A stretch of DNA of 64,000 nucleotides from NCBI GenBank assembly GCA_013368445.1, contig JAACJO010000037.1, forward strand, positions 62,001 to 126,000, given 5' to 3'. Of the stretch, positions 23,811-34,473 are shown one piece after another. Both the position numbers and the translations under genes were made by a program. The notes under the pieces are model-generated. The model saw only the letters and a list, made by a program, of their open reading frames with translations, did not search any database and was not told the DNA's origin. This DNA comes from Leucocoprinus leucothites (lineage: Eukaryota > Basidiomycota > Agaricomycetes > Agaricales > Agaricaceae). Position 1 is the stretch's first letter. Each line of letters starts with the position of its first letter.

Positions 23811-25462
23811 ATGGCACCACCGCTACCAGGCAATGCACCACTCGTGTAAGCCCGATTGTTTGCTATTAGCGGTTCTAGGACATCCAAGCTGAAATGATAC
23901 AACTCTATAGACTTGGGCCTCCGGTGAGACCTACCTGGAAATTTTGGAGATTGTGCTGGTTCAGATCGGATGATTAGCTCGTCGGTGCTACCCTCAACTG
24001 GTTCTTCTATGGCGTCTTAGTGGTGCAATATTGTAAGACTCTCGCCCCGTATCATCATTTGTTTGCTCTGCTGCTCACTTTTAATCCAGTCCTGTATCTT
24101 GATAATTCCCACAAGGACAAGATGTGGCTTCGGGCAGTGGGTACGTATTTTTGGAAAAGTTCCTCTCCTCGCTTCTCTGATGTTCTTCCTCAGTGCATTT
24201 TTTGTTCTTTCTCGACACTGCACAGAGCATCTTGATCGCGAGAGACATGTTCTCGTGGTATGTTTACAACTTTGGGGGCTCCGAGGTGTTCTTCGAGCTC
24301 AGCGTGTTAGGCATTGATGGCCCGCTCTTGGATTCTATGATCATATTGACGGCGCAACTCGTATATTGCTGGAGATTGTGGGTGCTTGGAGGTTGGAAGA
24401 CTCTTCCAGGAGTGACTGCCGTTGTGAGTATCCTCTGATCTTTTGCAAGTAGATTGACCTCTGAGATCCGGATGCTCAGCTCGCGTTCATTTCGGGCATT
24501 ACGGGGACCTGTGTTGGTCTGATTGTCTGTTCCTTCTCTTTATTGGGATGGCCGTGATTTTAATTAATGCTGATTGGGTGGATCACAGGTCCAGATAGAC
24601 GGTGCAGAGTCGGATCAGTTTAACTCTGTGCAAGAGGTTCGGATGTTCAGCTCTGAAAAATATATGAGAGTTCTGATGAGACAGTTCTAGTTGCGGCTGT
24701 TTTCAGGCGTTGCCGCTGACATATTGATTGCCTGCTCCATGGCTTACCTGGTATGCCTTGAGCTCTCATTCAGACAAGATTTATGTGGCTCATCTGGCCT
24801 GTCCTTCCTTGAAGCTCCTAAAATACCGGAGGCAAAAATTATCCCGGACAACTATGCATATGACAAAACGAATTCTGATACTAACATTGGAGACGAATGC
24901 CCTGACCAGTGAATAGGCGAGCAAACAGTTACGTCTGGAAGATGAGGCTGACTCTGATCTTGTACACAGCCGCAATGGTAACTACACTCCTCGCTATCAA
25001 ATTCCTCACTACGAGACTTGCTGTGAGATTCACTTGCTCATACTTGGTGTTGACATCCAAATGCTCAGGCGAGTCTTTTTTCTCCAGGGCACCAAAGTAT
25101 ATGTCGTGTTGTAGGTGCCAGTGCAATCGACTGGAAGAGCTATTTTACTCACTTGATCTCAGTGGCTATTTGATTGGTAAAATGTATTTGACCAATGTCT
25201 TGAGTTTAATCAAGCCACAGACACTCACAGACCTTCTTTTTATTCTAGGTATAGCAATGGTTTCATGGTACTCTTGAATCAGCGCAGCTGTTACAACACG
25301 CACAGCAAATCCGACGTGGAACCTGGAACACTTAGCTCTGAAACCCTAGGGAATGGTAGGGACCTTTATAGCCAGTCGGATCAGACAGCAGCAGAGGTAT
25401 CTGTAATTCGCTTTGAGGCACCACCTCTGGAGAGAGCAGTGTCAATTGACCAAGGGATTTAA
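23811..25462 (+). CDS. DUF6534-like seven-helix membrane protein, array gene 5
   Basis: Subtype II. Exon 1 is MAPPLPGNAPLV, then the LGPP micro-exon, LVGATLNWFFYGVLVVQY, LYLDNSHKDKMWLRAV, VHFLFFLDTAQSILIARD, GPLLDSMIILTAQLVYCWRL, LAFISGITGTCVGLIV, LRLFSGVAADILIACSMAYL, KYRRQKLSRTTMHMTKR, LETNALT, AAMVTTLLAIKFLTTR, and the tail NGFMVLLNQRSCYNTHSK. It ends at a TAA after SIDQGI, about a dozen codons before the stop used by the paralogs; the ancestral end (KRENMV-like) is still readable downstream. Helices are unaffected. Function unknown. Confidence 0.78.
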
Positions 25463-25639
25463 ACGTCGGTTAAGCGGGAGAATATGGTCTGAATTTCGAG
25501 TCTGTTGGTGACCACTTCGTATGAATGAATATTCGTAGAGTGGAACGCTGTGCGTGGAACTCTGCATTAGCCAAGTTACAACTCGTATCTAACAGTTCCT
25601 ACATCTTCTATCTCGAACGATTGGATATTTGACCTATGG

Positions 25640-25920
25640 TGAAAGCTGTAAGGCCGCCTTGTAATTTCAGTGTGGCCTTAATGCAGGGAGAGTGGTGCTG
25701 GCTCTGGGTGAGCTCCCCTGTGACATTTCGGGAGACGGTATTCCGGGGCATCGAGTCCAGTGGGAACAGTAATTTACCTGTTATTGGGTGAAGTCTTCCC
25801 GAACCGTTTCCGAGAACACCAAGAAACGAATGATCGAGTGAGTGCCTGAGGATTTAGCTCTACCCACGCGGGTCAAAGACGTTCATCAGATCAACAATGA
25901 ACTCAATTTATTCAAGCGTT
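25640..25920 (-). pseudogene. Unidentified gene relic Y2
   Basis: Decayed partner of Y1 (18220-18500): the minus strand reads VDLMNVFDPR then an intron-like segment, but the downstream frame contains stops. Position after gene 5 matches that of Y1 after gene 3. Confidence 0.35.
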
Positions 25921-26399
25921 GGATGGTCAACTATATTTTGGTATCGAAACCTCCGATTCCTTTTTCGCCTCCCCGCTCATGCCCTCTTTGGCAGTCTCTG
26001 TATATCCATCCAATAATTGAGCATACACCCGCACAGTGAACCTCCAGGGTTCTCCTTCGGCCTCACAAACAAGGAATTGGCCGCATGTTGCCGCCCATTT
26101 CCTTCATTCTCGCTCCTTGCGTAGTTGTCTGGGAAAAGTAAAATTGCCTTCCTTGGGCCAAAAGTCCCTACTGCACTGGTGAACCAATAACCCTGATTGA
26201 TATATAACAAAAATGATGTCCGAAAGTAGCAACGGGTTCACAGTATTTACTAAGAGCGTTGATTCGCCGCGGGGGCACGGCGCAGCAGGTATGTATATAA
26301 ACACATTGCCTTCTGGATATAGGTAAATCGACTCACGGGAACAGAGGAGTGGCCTCGTCTTCACCCTAAAGGTGAGTTTTCTTTCCAGCAATGTTCTGC
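25921..26399. repeat. Array spacer between genes 5 and 6
   Basis: No gene. Aligns with the spacer before gene 4 (cactggtgaaccaataaccc, cggcgcagcaggtatgtata, cttcaccctaaa). Confidence 0.5.
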
Positions 26400-26497
26400 A
26401 TGAAACACTGAGAAACAGACACTTTACTTCTCCTCGTCTCCAACTTCAAAGATGATCAAGAAGAGTTATGCAAGGAACGACTGCAGGTCATATAAAT
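26400..26497 (+). promoter_or_regulatory. Upstream block and TATA box of DUF6534 gene 6
   Basis: aacactgagaaacagacact, pyrimidine-rich run, tcaaagatgatcaagaagag, then TATAAAT at 26491-26497, 63 bases before the ATG. Confidence 0.55.
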
Positions 26498-26559
26498 TGA
26501 ACGTTGCCAGTCCCTCATTCAACTGCCCAGGCTATTAGCTACTGAACTAATCATCAAAT

Positions 26560-28219
26560 ATGGACTCCGTTTCAGCACCGCTACCAGAGGATGCAGCACT
26601 CACGTAAGCCACAACAGTCATCTCCGCTAGCTGGGTCATCCAAATGAAACGATGTATCACCGTAGACTAGGGTCACCAGTAAGTCAGTTCTACAAAATTG
26701 AAGATCGCACTCTAATAAGCTGTTTTGGTAGATCGTTGGTGCTTGCCTTAATTGGTTCCTCTATGGCATCCTAGTGGTCCAATACCGTCCGTCCCATCTT
26801 GTATTGTTATTGATTTGTAGTTTTTCTTACTTCATTTTAGTCGTGTATCTCAATCATGCCGGCCAGGACAAGGTGTGGCTTCGGACTGTGGGTACGTATC
26901 TATTGTTAATTTCATTATTCTTCTTAACTGCAATGTTCTTTTCCAGTGCACTTTATGTTCTTGCTCGACACTGCACAGACCTGCCTAGTAATGACCGATA
27001 TCTTCTCGTGGTATGTTTACAACTTCGGGAATTACGAAACACTCTTCCGGTTCAGCGTTTCGCCCATCGACGGTCCGCTCTTGGACTCCATAATCATGTT
27101 GACGGTCCAACTCGTGTATTGCTGGAGACTGTGGGTGCTCGGAGGATGGAAGGTCCTGCCAGCTGTAGCCACCACTGTGAGTATTTCTGATCTCCTGCAG
27201 TAATACTAGGAGGATCAACTTAGCCCTTGGATAGCTTGCGTTCGTTTCGTGCGTTAGCGGGACATTCGTTGGTCTGATTGTCCGTTTTTATTTGTTACTG
27301 GTATGACCACCTGATAATGGCCAGTGGAACACAGGACCAGATAGAAGGCCATGAGCCAGATAAAGCTCACGCTGTGTTAGAGGTCAGTCTCTGCACTTAT
27401 GGAAAATGCTCGAGAATCTGACAATCGGCCCTAGCTGTGGTTATTTACAAGCGCGGTCACTGACATATTGATCGCCTGCTCCATGGGTTACCTGGTATGT
27501 AACCTTGAACTCTCCTTTGAGGCAAGGTTTTCGGGGCTCATCCGGCCTGTCCTTCAAGCTCTTGAAATATCGGAGAGAACAAATAACTCCGACGACAATG
27601 GCTATGGCGAAACGAGTTGTCATATTGATATTGGAGACAAACACTGTGACTGGTAGGTGGAAAAAAGCAACCTCAGCCATGCTAACTTTGACCGTATACA
27701 CAGCTGCAGCGGCGATTACACTCGCTATTATCCAGCTCCCCATCGCGAAACACACTGTGAGATTTTCTTGCGTTGATATCCGGTTGTTCATACGAGTCCT
27801 ATTTTACCAGGGCACCAAGTTGTACGTCGTATTGTAAGTATCAATTCAATCGGTCGAAGAGCTATTTACTCACTGAATCGCTCTCAGTGGATATACGATT
27901 GGTAAAATGTACATGGACCAATTTTGAACTTGCTCAAACAATAGCCACTCACGGACTTTTTTTTTTGCATTCTAGGTATAGCAACAGCTTCATGGTACTC
28001 CTGAATCAGCGCACCTATTACAACACGCACAGCAAAGTCAGCGTGGAGCTGGGGCCGCTCAGCTCTACAAATCGAGGGAATAGTATAGGTCTAAGTTCCG
28101 GTCAGGATCGGACAGCAGTAGAGGTATCCATAATCCGCTTTGAGGGACCACTCTTTGATCGAGGAGCGTCAAATGACCAAGGTATTGATGCGCTAGTTAA
28201 GCGGGAGAGTATGGGTTGA
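26560..28219 (+). CDS. DUF6534-like seven-helix membrane protein, array gene 6
   Basis: Subtype I, about 330 residues, the last and best-preserved member. Exon 1 is MDSVSAPLPEDAALT, then a micro-exon at 26666-26678 (LGSP), IVGACLNWFLYGILVVQY, VYLNHAGQDKVWLRTV, VHFMFLLDTAQTCLVMTD, GPLLDSIIMLTVQLVYCWRL, LAFVSCVSGTFVGLIV, DQIEGHEPDKAHAVLE, LWLFTSAVTDILIACSMGYL, KYRREQITPTTMAMAKR, LETNTVTAAAAITLAI, GTKLYVVL, and the tail NSFMVLLNQRTYYNTHSK ending KRESMG. All introns are GT-AG and in frame. The cytosolic-looking tail is Ser/Thr/Asn-rich. Function unknown. Confidence 0.82.
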
Positions 28220-28439
28220 ATTCTGAGTCCTCTGCTGGCCGCTTCTGTCGAGGAGAATGCTCGTAGAGTTGGTGGTATTGACTCGAATTCTGTATGAGCT
28301 TATTTACAACTCGTGTCTGCAATTTCTCACTCCTTCTATGTTTAAAGTGATCAACTTGTGATCCAAACTGTGAGACCATATTGTAATCCTGATGTTAACT
28401 TGACGCAGCAAGCGTGTGGCCGTTTCTATTTCCGTGACG

Positions 28440-28570
28440 ACGTAAGGAATGAGACTTGCTGATGCCTCCCTCTTCCGAGGACAAAGCCACAAAAGACGGA
28501 CCTAGGACGTTTGCGGAGATAGGATCTCAGGTCGCCGGGGCTGAGAACAATGATTTGTGTCATCATGTGA
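28440..28570 (+). pseudogene. SKT5-like 3'-end relic R4
   Basis: Decayed parent end: gagacttgctgatgcctccc (LADAPPS), acaaagccacaaaagac, aggacgtttgcggagatagg (TFAEIG) and gatttgtgtcatcatgtga at the CaaX position. Stops and indels are present. Confidence 0.6.
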
Positions 28571-29210
28571 AGCTTCTTCGAGCGGCCCCTGTGCCTTGCA
28601 ACTGGATGCTGCTTCGACAGTTGAAGAGAGCTTCTTGCCCTGCGCTGATAGGTGTTGATACTCTACTGTATGCTAATTCAATAATTCTGTTGGTTTTTGA
28701 CGTGCGGTTATTGGGGGGTTAAGGTACCTGTCAGAATTTAGCCTTTCCTTGCCTTTCCTTGCCCGACGTCCAACAGGGGTAGTTTGCCAAGTGAAGCCAA
28801 AAATGGCTCCACAACGAGTTGTATTTATGTTTTGAATTTGCATTTCGATCTCTTGAGAGGGGAGGGACTGTAGGCGGGGTCGTGGACTCGGGTTTGGGGG
28901 CATTGGGCGTTTGTAGGGCCAAGAATAATTGCCAGCCGTAAGGAATTGGACGGAGCTTGGTGAATCAGGTGGACGGATTGCCCACCAGCGAGCCGTCTGT
29001 TACGGAGCCAATCTCGCGCCTTTGGCAAACGAGCGCGGCCCAACCTCTCGAATGTGTCCAAATCTGGATAGAAAACCACGCCTCGCATCTTGGATATTGA
29101 CAAACGCCGAAAGAGCCATTTGTTGGGCTGGGCCAAAGTTGACGGGAGCGGAGATCAAAGACAAAAGGGAAGTTCACCGGATCCCTTGCTGGAACTTTTT
29201 TGTAACCTTC
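28571..29210 (-). repeat. Duplicated block X, copy 2
   Basis: Partner of 21491-22080. The minus-strand frames are again open: ARLPKARDWLRNRRLAGG with NSLRLAIILGPTNAQ, and YPRCEAWFSIQIWTHSR, WAALVCQRREIGSV. Two of the cysteines seen in copy 1 are lost here (QYPRC, CQRRE). No assignable gene model. Confidence 0.5.
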
Positions 29211-30036
29211 ACATCGACTGTCTCTGACATTAATTCCAGCCAATTAGTAACGACCTCCTTGGGCCACTAGTTGGTTCTGTATGCAAAAAGAAAAGCGCTT
29301 GACAGACCGCCAGCTAAGGGGCCTGTTTCGACTTAACAGCTTCTGATAATAATAATACTGATATTGATCATTACTACTAGCTTTCCCATGGGATTAGGAC
29401 ACAACAAACAATGGCAACTCGATCAAAACGGTTTTGCTCTTGTCCACAACCTCGGCATATCGTACATATACGCTGATGCTTTTTCTGTTCATCCCGACTT
29501 ACAAGGACCTGGGAGCCGCTGTACTGGTCACCATACGGCCTCTATGGCTTTAACTGGAATTGATCCATCTCTTCACCGACTCATGGTTCATGAAAAGTTT
29601 TTTATTTCCAACTTGTCAATGGCTAACGTGCTAACTATAGGATGGAAGAAAGGATGTCGACGGGATGGACACACCGTCAAACTTGTCACCACGATGCCTC
29701 ATCGGTGCCTCTTGTTGGCATGAAGTAATATATGAAGATAGGTGATACAAACCTTTCCAAATTCGCGCGATAGGCATCAAAGCTAGTGTTTCCTCTCGCC
29801 GCTGTGGCGCCGACTCGACCGATGAAATGAATGAAATGATGGAGGTGTGTGGAGATTAGTTTCTCGTCACCTGGACACAACATCAACGGCTGCATAGCGC
29901 GGTTAAAGTAAAGGAACGAACGTCCGCAAGGTGCTATTATGGTCAAAGTATTTAAAGGTTCCTCTGCACATCGACTGCACTGCACTGCACCCCTTTCTTG
30001 CCCCAGCCGACACCCTTTACTTTCCCCTCTCTGTAA
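29211..30036. other. Intergenic region before tyrosinase 1
   Basis: No supportable gene. A TATTTAAA at about 29947-29954 could be the core promoter of the tyrosinase at 30037. Confidence 0.4.
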
Positions 30037-32178
30037 ATGGCTCATCAGTTGACTGCTCCCCTTGGGGGTGGGGTTCAGCCTCGTCTCGAAATCAATACCT
30101 TCGTCCAGAATGATCGTATGTTTTCGCTCTACGTACAAGCTTTGAGTATGTCCAATATTTTGTTATTCCTTTCCGTCCCTGTGTTTATTGTTCAATTATT
30201 CCAATTCTAGACGAAATGGAACAACTTGATCAGTCGCAGCTTCCGTCGTGGTTCCAAGTCGCCGGTATTCACGGATTGCCGTTCATCGAATATGATGGAT
30301 CCGTAGGCGACAACGGTTTTGTTGCAGATCCACAGAATCAGTGGGCGGGGTACTGTACCCATGGCTCTACATTATTCCCCACGTGGCATAGGCCGTACGT
30401 TATGCTTGTCGAGGTGAGTAGCGTAGGTACCACCGTTGTGAGACTAGTGGTGCCTCGTTTTCAATCAATGTCCGCGTGTGTTACTAGTGACTGACGACTA
30501 TCCCATTTACAGCAAATCATCAATCACCATGCTCAACAAATCGCTGGAACTTATAAAACCTACGACAGACGCGAATGGGTTGACGCCGCCACAAAACTGA
30601 GACAGCCGTATTGGGATTGGGCTGAGAATATCGTTCCCCCACCCCAGGTTATTAGTTTGGATCAAGTCGAGATTACGGCCCCGAATGGGCGGCGGAAGAA
30701 CGTGACTAATCCACTTAGGAGGTATACGTTCCATCCTATCGACCCATCGTTCCCGCTGCCGTACAGTCGGTGGCAGACCACTTTGAGGCAGCCTAGTCGC
30801 ACAGGCCCGAATGCGAAAGATAATGTGACGCTTTTGGTAAAGTGAGAGATCGGGCTTTCCTTTATAGCAGGACAAGATTCAGCGGCTGATTGATCTCGTC
30901 CACTTGTAGCACTTTATCCAACTCGCAAAGGAGCACTACGTCGGACACGTTTTCAATGCTCACCCGGATTCGCGACTGGAATCATTTCAGTAACCATGAT
31001 CCTACTTTTGGATCTGCAAACAGCCTCGAATCAATCCATGACAACATCCACGTCCTGGTAGGCGGTAATGGCGATATGTCGGACCCTGCTGTCGCCGGTG
31101 AGTTGCTAATTTGTGGTGTCTGCAGTCAACTTGTGGCTGACGTTAGGTCCTTGTAACTTTATAGCGTTTGATCCTATCTTCTTCTTGCACCATGCGAATG
31201 TGGATAGGCTACTCTCACTTTGGTCTGCCATTAACCCTGGCGTATGGGTGAGCCCTGGTAACGCAGGGGCTGGCACATATACGCTGGCGTTTAACCAGTC
31301 TGTTAACGCCCAAACACGTGAGTTAAACACAACTACTTGAACTGTTGAAATCCCAATTGAGGTGAACTTCAAAACAGCATTGACGCCGTTCTGGAAAACT
31401 CAATCTAGGTTCTGGCTCTCGAACCAGGTGACCGATACAAGCCCGTTGGGATACACCTACCCTGAGTTTCAAGGACTAAGCGGCAATAAGCAAGCACTGC
31501 AAAAAGCTATTGCACGCAAAGTTACTAACTTGTATGGCCCCGGAAGCGCCCCAATGTCCAGGAGGTCCATCGAAGGCGACATTGTTAACAACCAGAAGAG
31601 GGACCAGCAATTAATACAACGAGCCAACCCACTTACCAAATTGCTTGATGGCGGCAAGTATTCGGACTGGACAGCCCGTGTTGTGTTCGACCGTTCAGAG
31701 GTCGGACACAGTTTCTCCGTTATACTTTTCCTTGGTGATGTGCCCGGGGATTCAACGGAGTGGTTGACGTGTCAGCAGTTCGTCGGAGCGCACCATGCAT
31801 TCGTGAATGGGATGCCGTGTGCATCGTGCAGCAGCAAGTCGATGGAGGAGGGTTTCGTTTCGTTGAACCCGTACATAGCAGGTAGTTCAAATTTGTCGAG
31901 CTTTGAGGCGGGTGTAGTGGCACCATTATTGACGCAAGGGTTGCAGTGGCGCGTGCTTAGGGTGGGTCTTCCACTTTTTTTTGGCTTAGGCGACAGTGGC
32001 TGATCGTTTACGTATGCTTGATTAGACCGACGGACAAGCGGTTGATGTTAAATCGTTGCAGGTAACTATTTTGGAGGTGCCCCTTCAGCTCTTACCAGGA
32101 GCGTTCTTGCCAACGGTTGGAGAGGTTATTACTTGGAGCAACATAACCCAAGGGCGCACTGGTGGTCAGCCCAATTAG
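30037..32178 (+). CDS. Tyrosinase (polyphenol oxidase), copy 1
   Basis: Type-3 copper oxidase that hydroxylates monophenols and oxidises o-diphenols to quinones, feeding melanin formation. CuA ligands are visible as His in GIHGLPF (about residue 57), CTHGS (about 87, with the Cys two residues before as the expected thioether partner) and PTWHRPY (about 96). CuB ligands lie in [16 protein letters not shown] and [15 protein letters not shown]. Then comes the linker with basic pairs (RRS, KR) where latent mushroom tyrosinases are cleaved, and the C-terminal lid domain [19 protein letters not shown], with [10 protein letters not shown] and a CASC (CxxC) motif. The start [20 protein letters not shown] has no signal peptide, typical for the intracellular mushroom enzymes. 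About seven short introns. The stop is a TAG at 32176. A paralog follows 4.4 kb downstream on the same strand. Confidence 0.93.
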
Positions 32179-34473
32179 CGTTACATCTACACGGGTCGGA
32201 CTCGGACAGATAGATCGGACTGCTGACTATATTATCCTGTGACCACTATTCTCTTCTTGTGTAATTTCGAAACCGAGCTTCATACAGACTCTAGTGTTCT
32301 GCTCCTATCGTTTGCTATATACCACCCTCGTTACAACGACGTCCATTAAGTTCTACAGCGCTTGTGATGGGATTGATCATGGTTCGAATCACCATCTAGA
32401 AGCGAAAAAAGCAAGAGAAAGATGCGGGTGAGGAGCTCTAGTCGCAACGTTATTCTGGTTCACTTCTCTTCTTGACTGCTGAACAGGACTCATATATTTC
32501 AGCGATGATGTAAAATGAACCCCCGTTCTCATTTTGCACTTCAAAAATGCCAACTTCCCCTCTCTTTTGGTCGCCAGTGCTATTACTGTTGTGTATGTTT
32601 TCATTGTCATATACGGTGTAGTCTTTTTCTCAGCGTGTTATCTTCACAATGCTTTACCCTTGTGTTAGACACAAAGGACCTTGTCACCTTGTCACCAACT
32701 TGCGAACTTTGACGTCGAAATCTCCTCGAGCTTAAGGTGGACTTGAAGGACATTCGGAATCAATATCTGTGTTTCTTAGGTTGTTCGATTCATGATAATC
32801 TTGATATACGTTGTTCTTATTACTTTAATCATGTATCGCTTGTCAAAATGAAATTCAAGCCACACCCATGCCAAAGTCATGTCATGCTCATCTAATTATG
32901 GTACAATCCCCTTATAATGGATCAAATGTCAAACTTGGCCGATACCAGGAACCTACTCTATTGACCATCGGCAAAAAATGATACACACAAATTTATTTAT
33001 CATTCCCCCCCGTCACGCAGACAGTCACTCGAGGCTTCTCTCTCCGCCGACCCGACCGAAAAATGAATTGTGAACGCAGTCAAGGGAAGGAGTGGTGTGG
33101 AGGCCAAGTTTCAAATCTCTTGCATAATGGGCTCTCCAAATGAAACATCCATCCGCCGAGTTCGCTATTGCGAGGTAGTATGTACCGTAAGATGTCGAAT
33201 CTGACACCAGAAGATCAGATGGTATCCTCTTGTTTAAACTTTGTCAGGGATCACAGAGACTGCCCACGCCTTGCCACAGTTTCACGGCCAACTCTTCTTT
33301 ACACAGTTTTCTGGGAACTGTAAACGCTATTATTGAAGATAGGTTGTGAGGGAGAGGACGTGGTTAGAAGGGCTGAAGTAGACTGTCCCTTCTAACTGAT
33401 CTCAGGGGCTGGAAGCGCAGAGCAGAAGAACAAACTTCTTATTCTCGGCAAACCTTTGTTCACTCGCTGACGAAAAGGAGGTCGTCCGAGTCGTGGATGT
33501 AGTTACACCGCTGGCATACAGTGGGACTTCTGATCGTATAGGTGGCCATAGAGTGCAAAGTCGGTGTCGTTTGTGGATATGGGAAATCCAACAGGGCGAG
33601 AAGACTGGGAGAGACTCGTGTATCATCATGTACTATTTTTTGTACTTTTACTTGGACTTGGAAACCCGCGTCGATCAGACTGTTGATATGCTTGATTGAC
33701 GAGTGTAGTATGTAGATCTGAGTAGCTGAACGATTTCTGATCATCTCGAATATTTACAGTACGTGTGTCATTTATTTTTAGTTTTCTCAGGGTCAGCATG
33801 GGAAAGAGCGACAAGGATTTCTGGTTTTAAAAGGTTAGCCTCCATCTACATCGGGATTCGGCCCCTTATTAACTCACGCTGACCCTATTTCTGCTATGGC
33901 CTGTGCGCAGTCGCTAAAACAGCGCGTAGAAGGAGAGTTGGCTACTCAGTAGAGAAAAAGTTGGAACAGATTGCGGTGTGTACGCCACCTGTTGGGTGTA
34001 GTGCGCCAATCTGACTGTACAGTACCTCAAGAGCCTGATACTCGACCTTCGATCATTGATATCAAGCTGAAGGCTTTCCTTCGCCGCAGTGACACCGCGA
34101 TGGATGAATGATAGATTCGGCTTGTTGAAGAAAAATTTCATTTGCTGGCAGGACCATTGAACCATTGGACACCATCAATGGGGGTCAGCCGCCCTCCCTT
34201 AGTAGCCCGGGCTATTACATACGTGAACAAGTTGATGCCGGCATTCGTTTTCTTTTCTTTTCAGGTTCCAGTATTAAAGGGCTTCTGGGCGCGTCGAAAC
34301 ACGTTTCATTCCATTGTTCTTTTCTTCCCCCTCTCTCCCTCCTCCTCTCCTCTCGGTGACGGTGGTGCCCCCTTTCTTCTGCCTCCTCGGAATTGCTTAC
34401 GCTCAACTCGAATATCTCGCTCGCTATACTTCGCTCTTTTTTTTGCTCTTGAGTTGCCGCTGGTGTTTAGGAC
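32179..34473. other. Intergenic region between the tyrosinases
   Basis: No supportable gene. The 3' flank of copy 1 (atcgtttgctatataccaccctcg at about 32308) recurs after copy 2 at about 36748, so the duplicated unit includes some flank. A short EIQQGEK...SCIIM reading near 33590 resembles the SKT5-like end but is too short to call. Confidence 0.5.

Noticed and set aside
29364..29723. Open frame of 119 codons upstream of tyrosinase 1
   Set aside because: No motif, no splice context and no paralog; composition not convincing.
32360..32395. tRNA-like T-arm (ggttcgaatc with atggt/accat pairing)
   Set aside because: The pairing is displaced by one base from a true T-loop, and no acceptor or anticodon stem can be formed with the upstream 72 bases.
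33575..33640. Further SKT5-like relic (EIQQGEK...SCIIM)
   Set aside because: Only about 16 residues resemble the parent end and the flanks do not align; chance similarity is possible.
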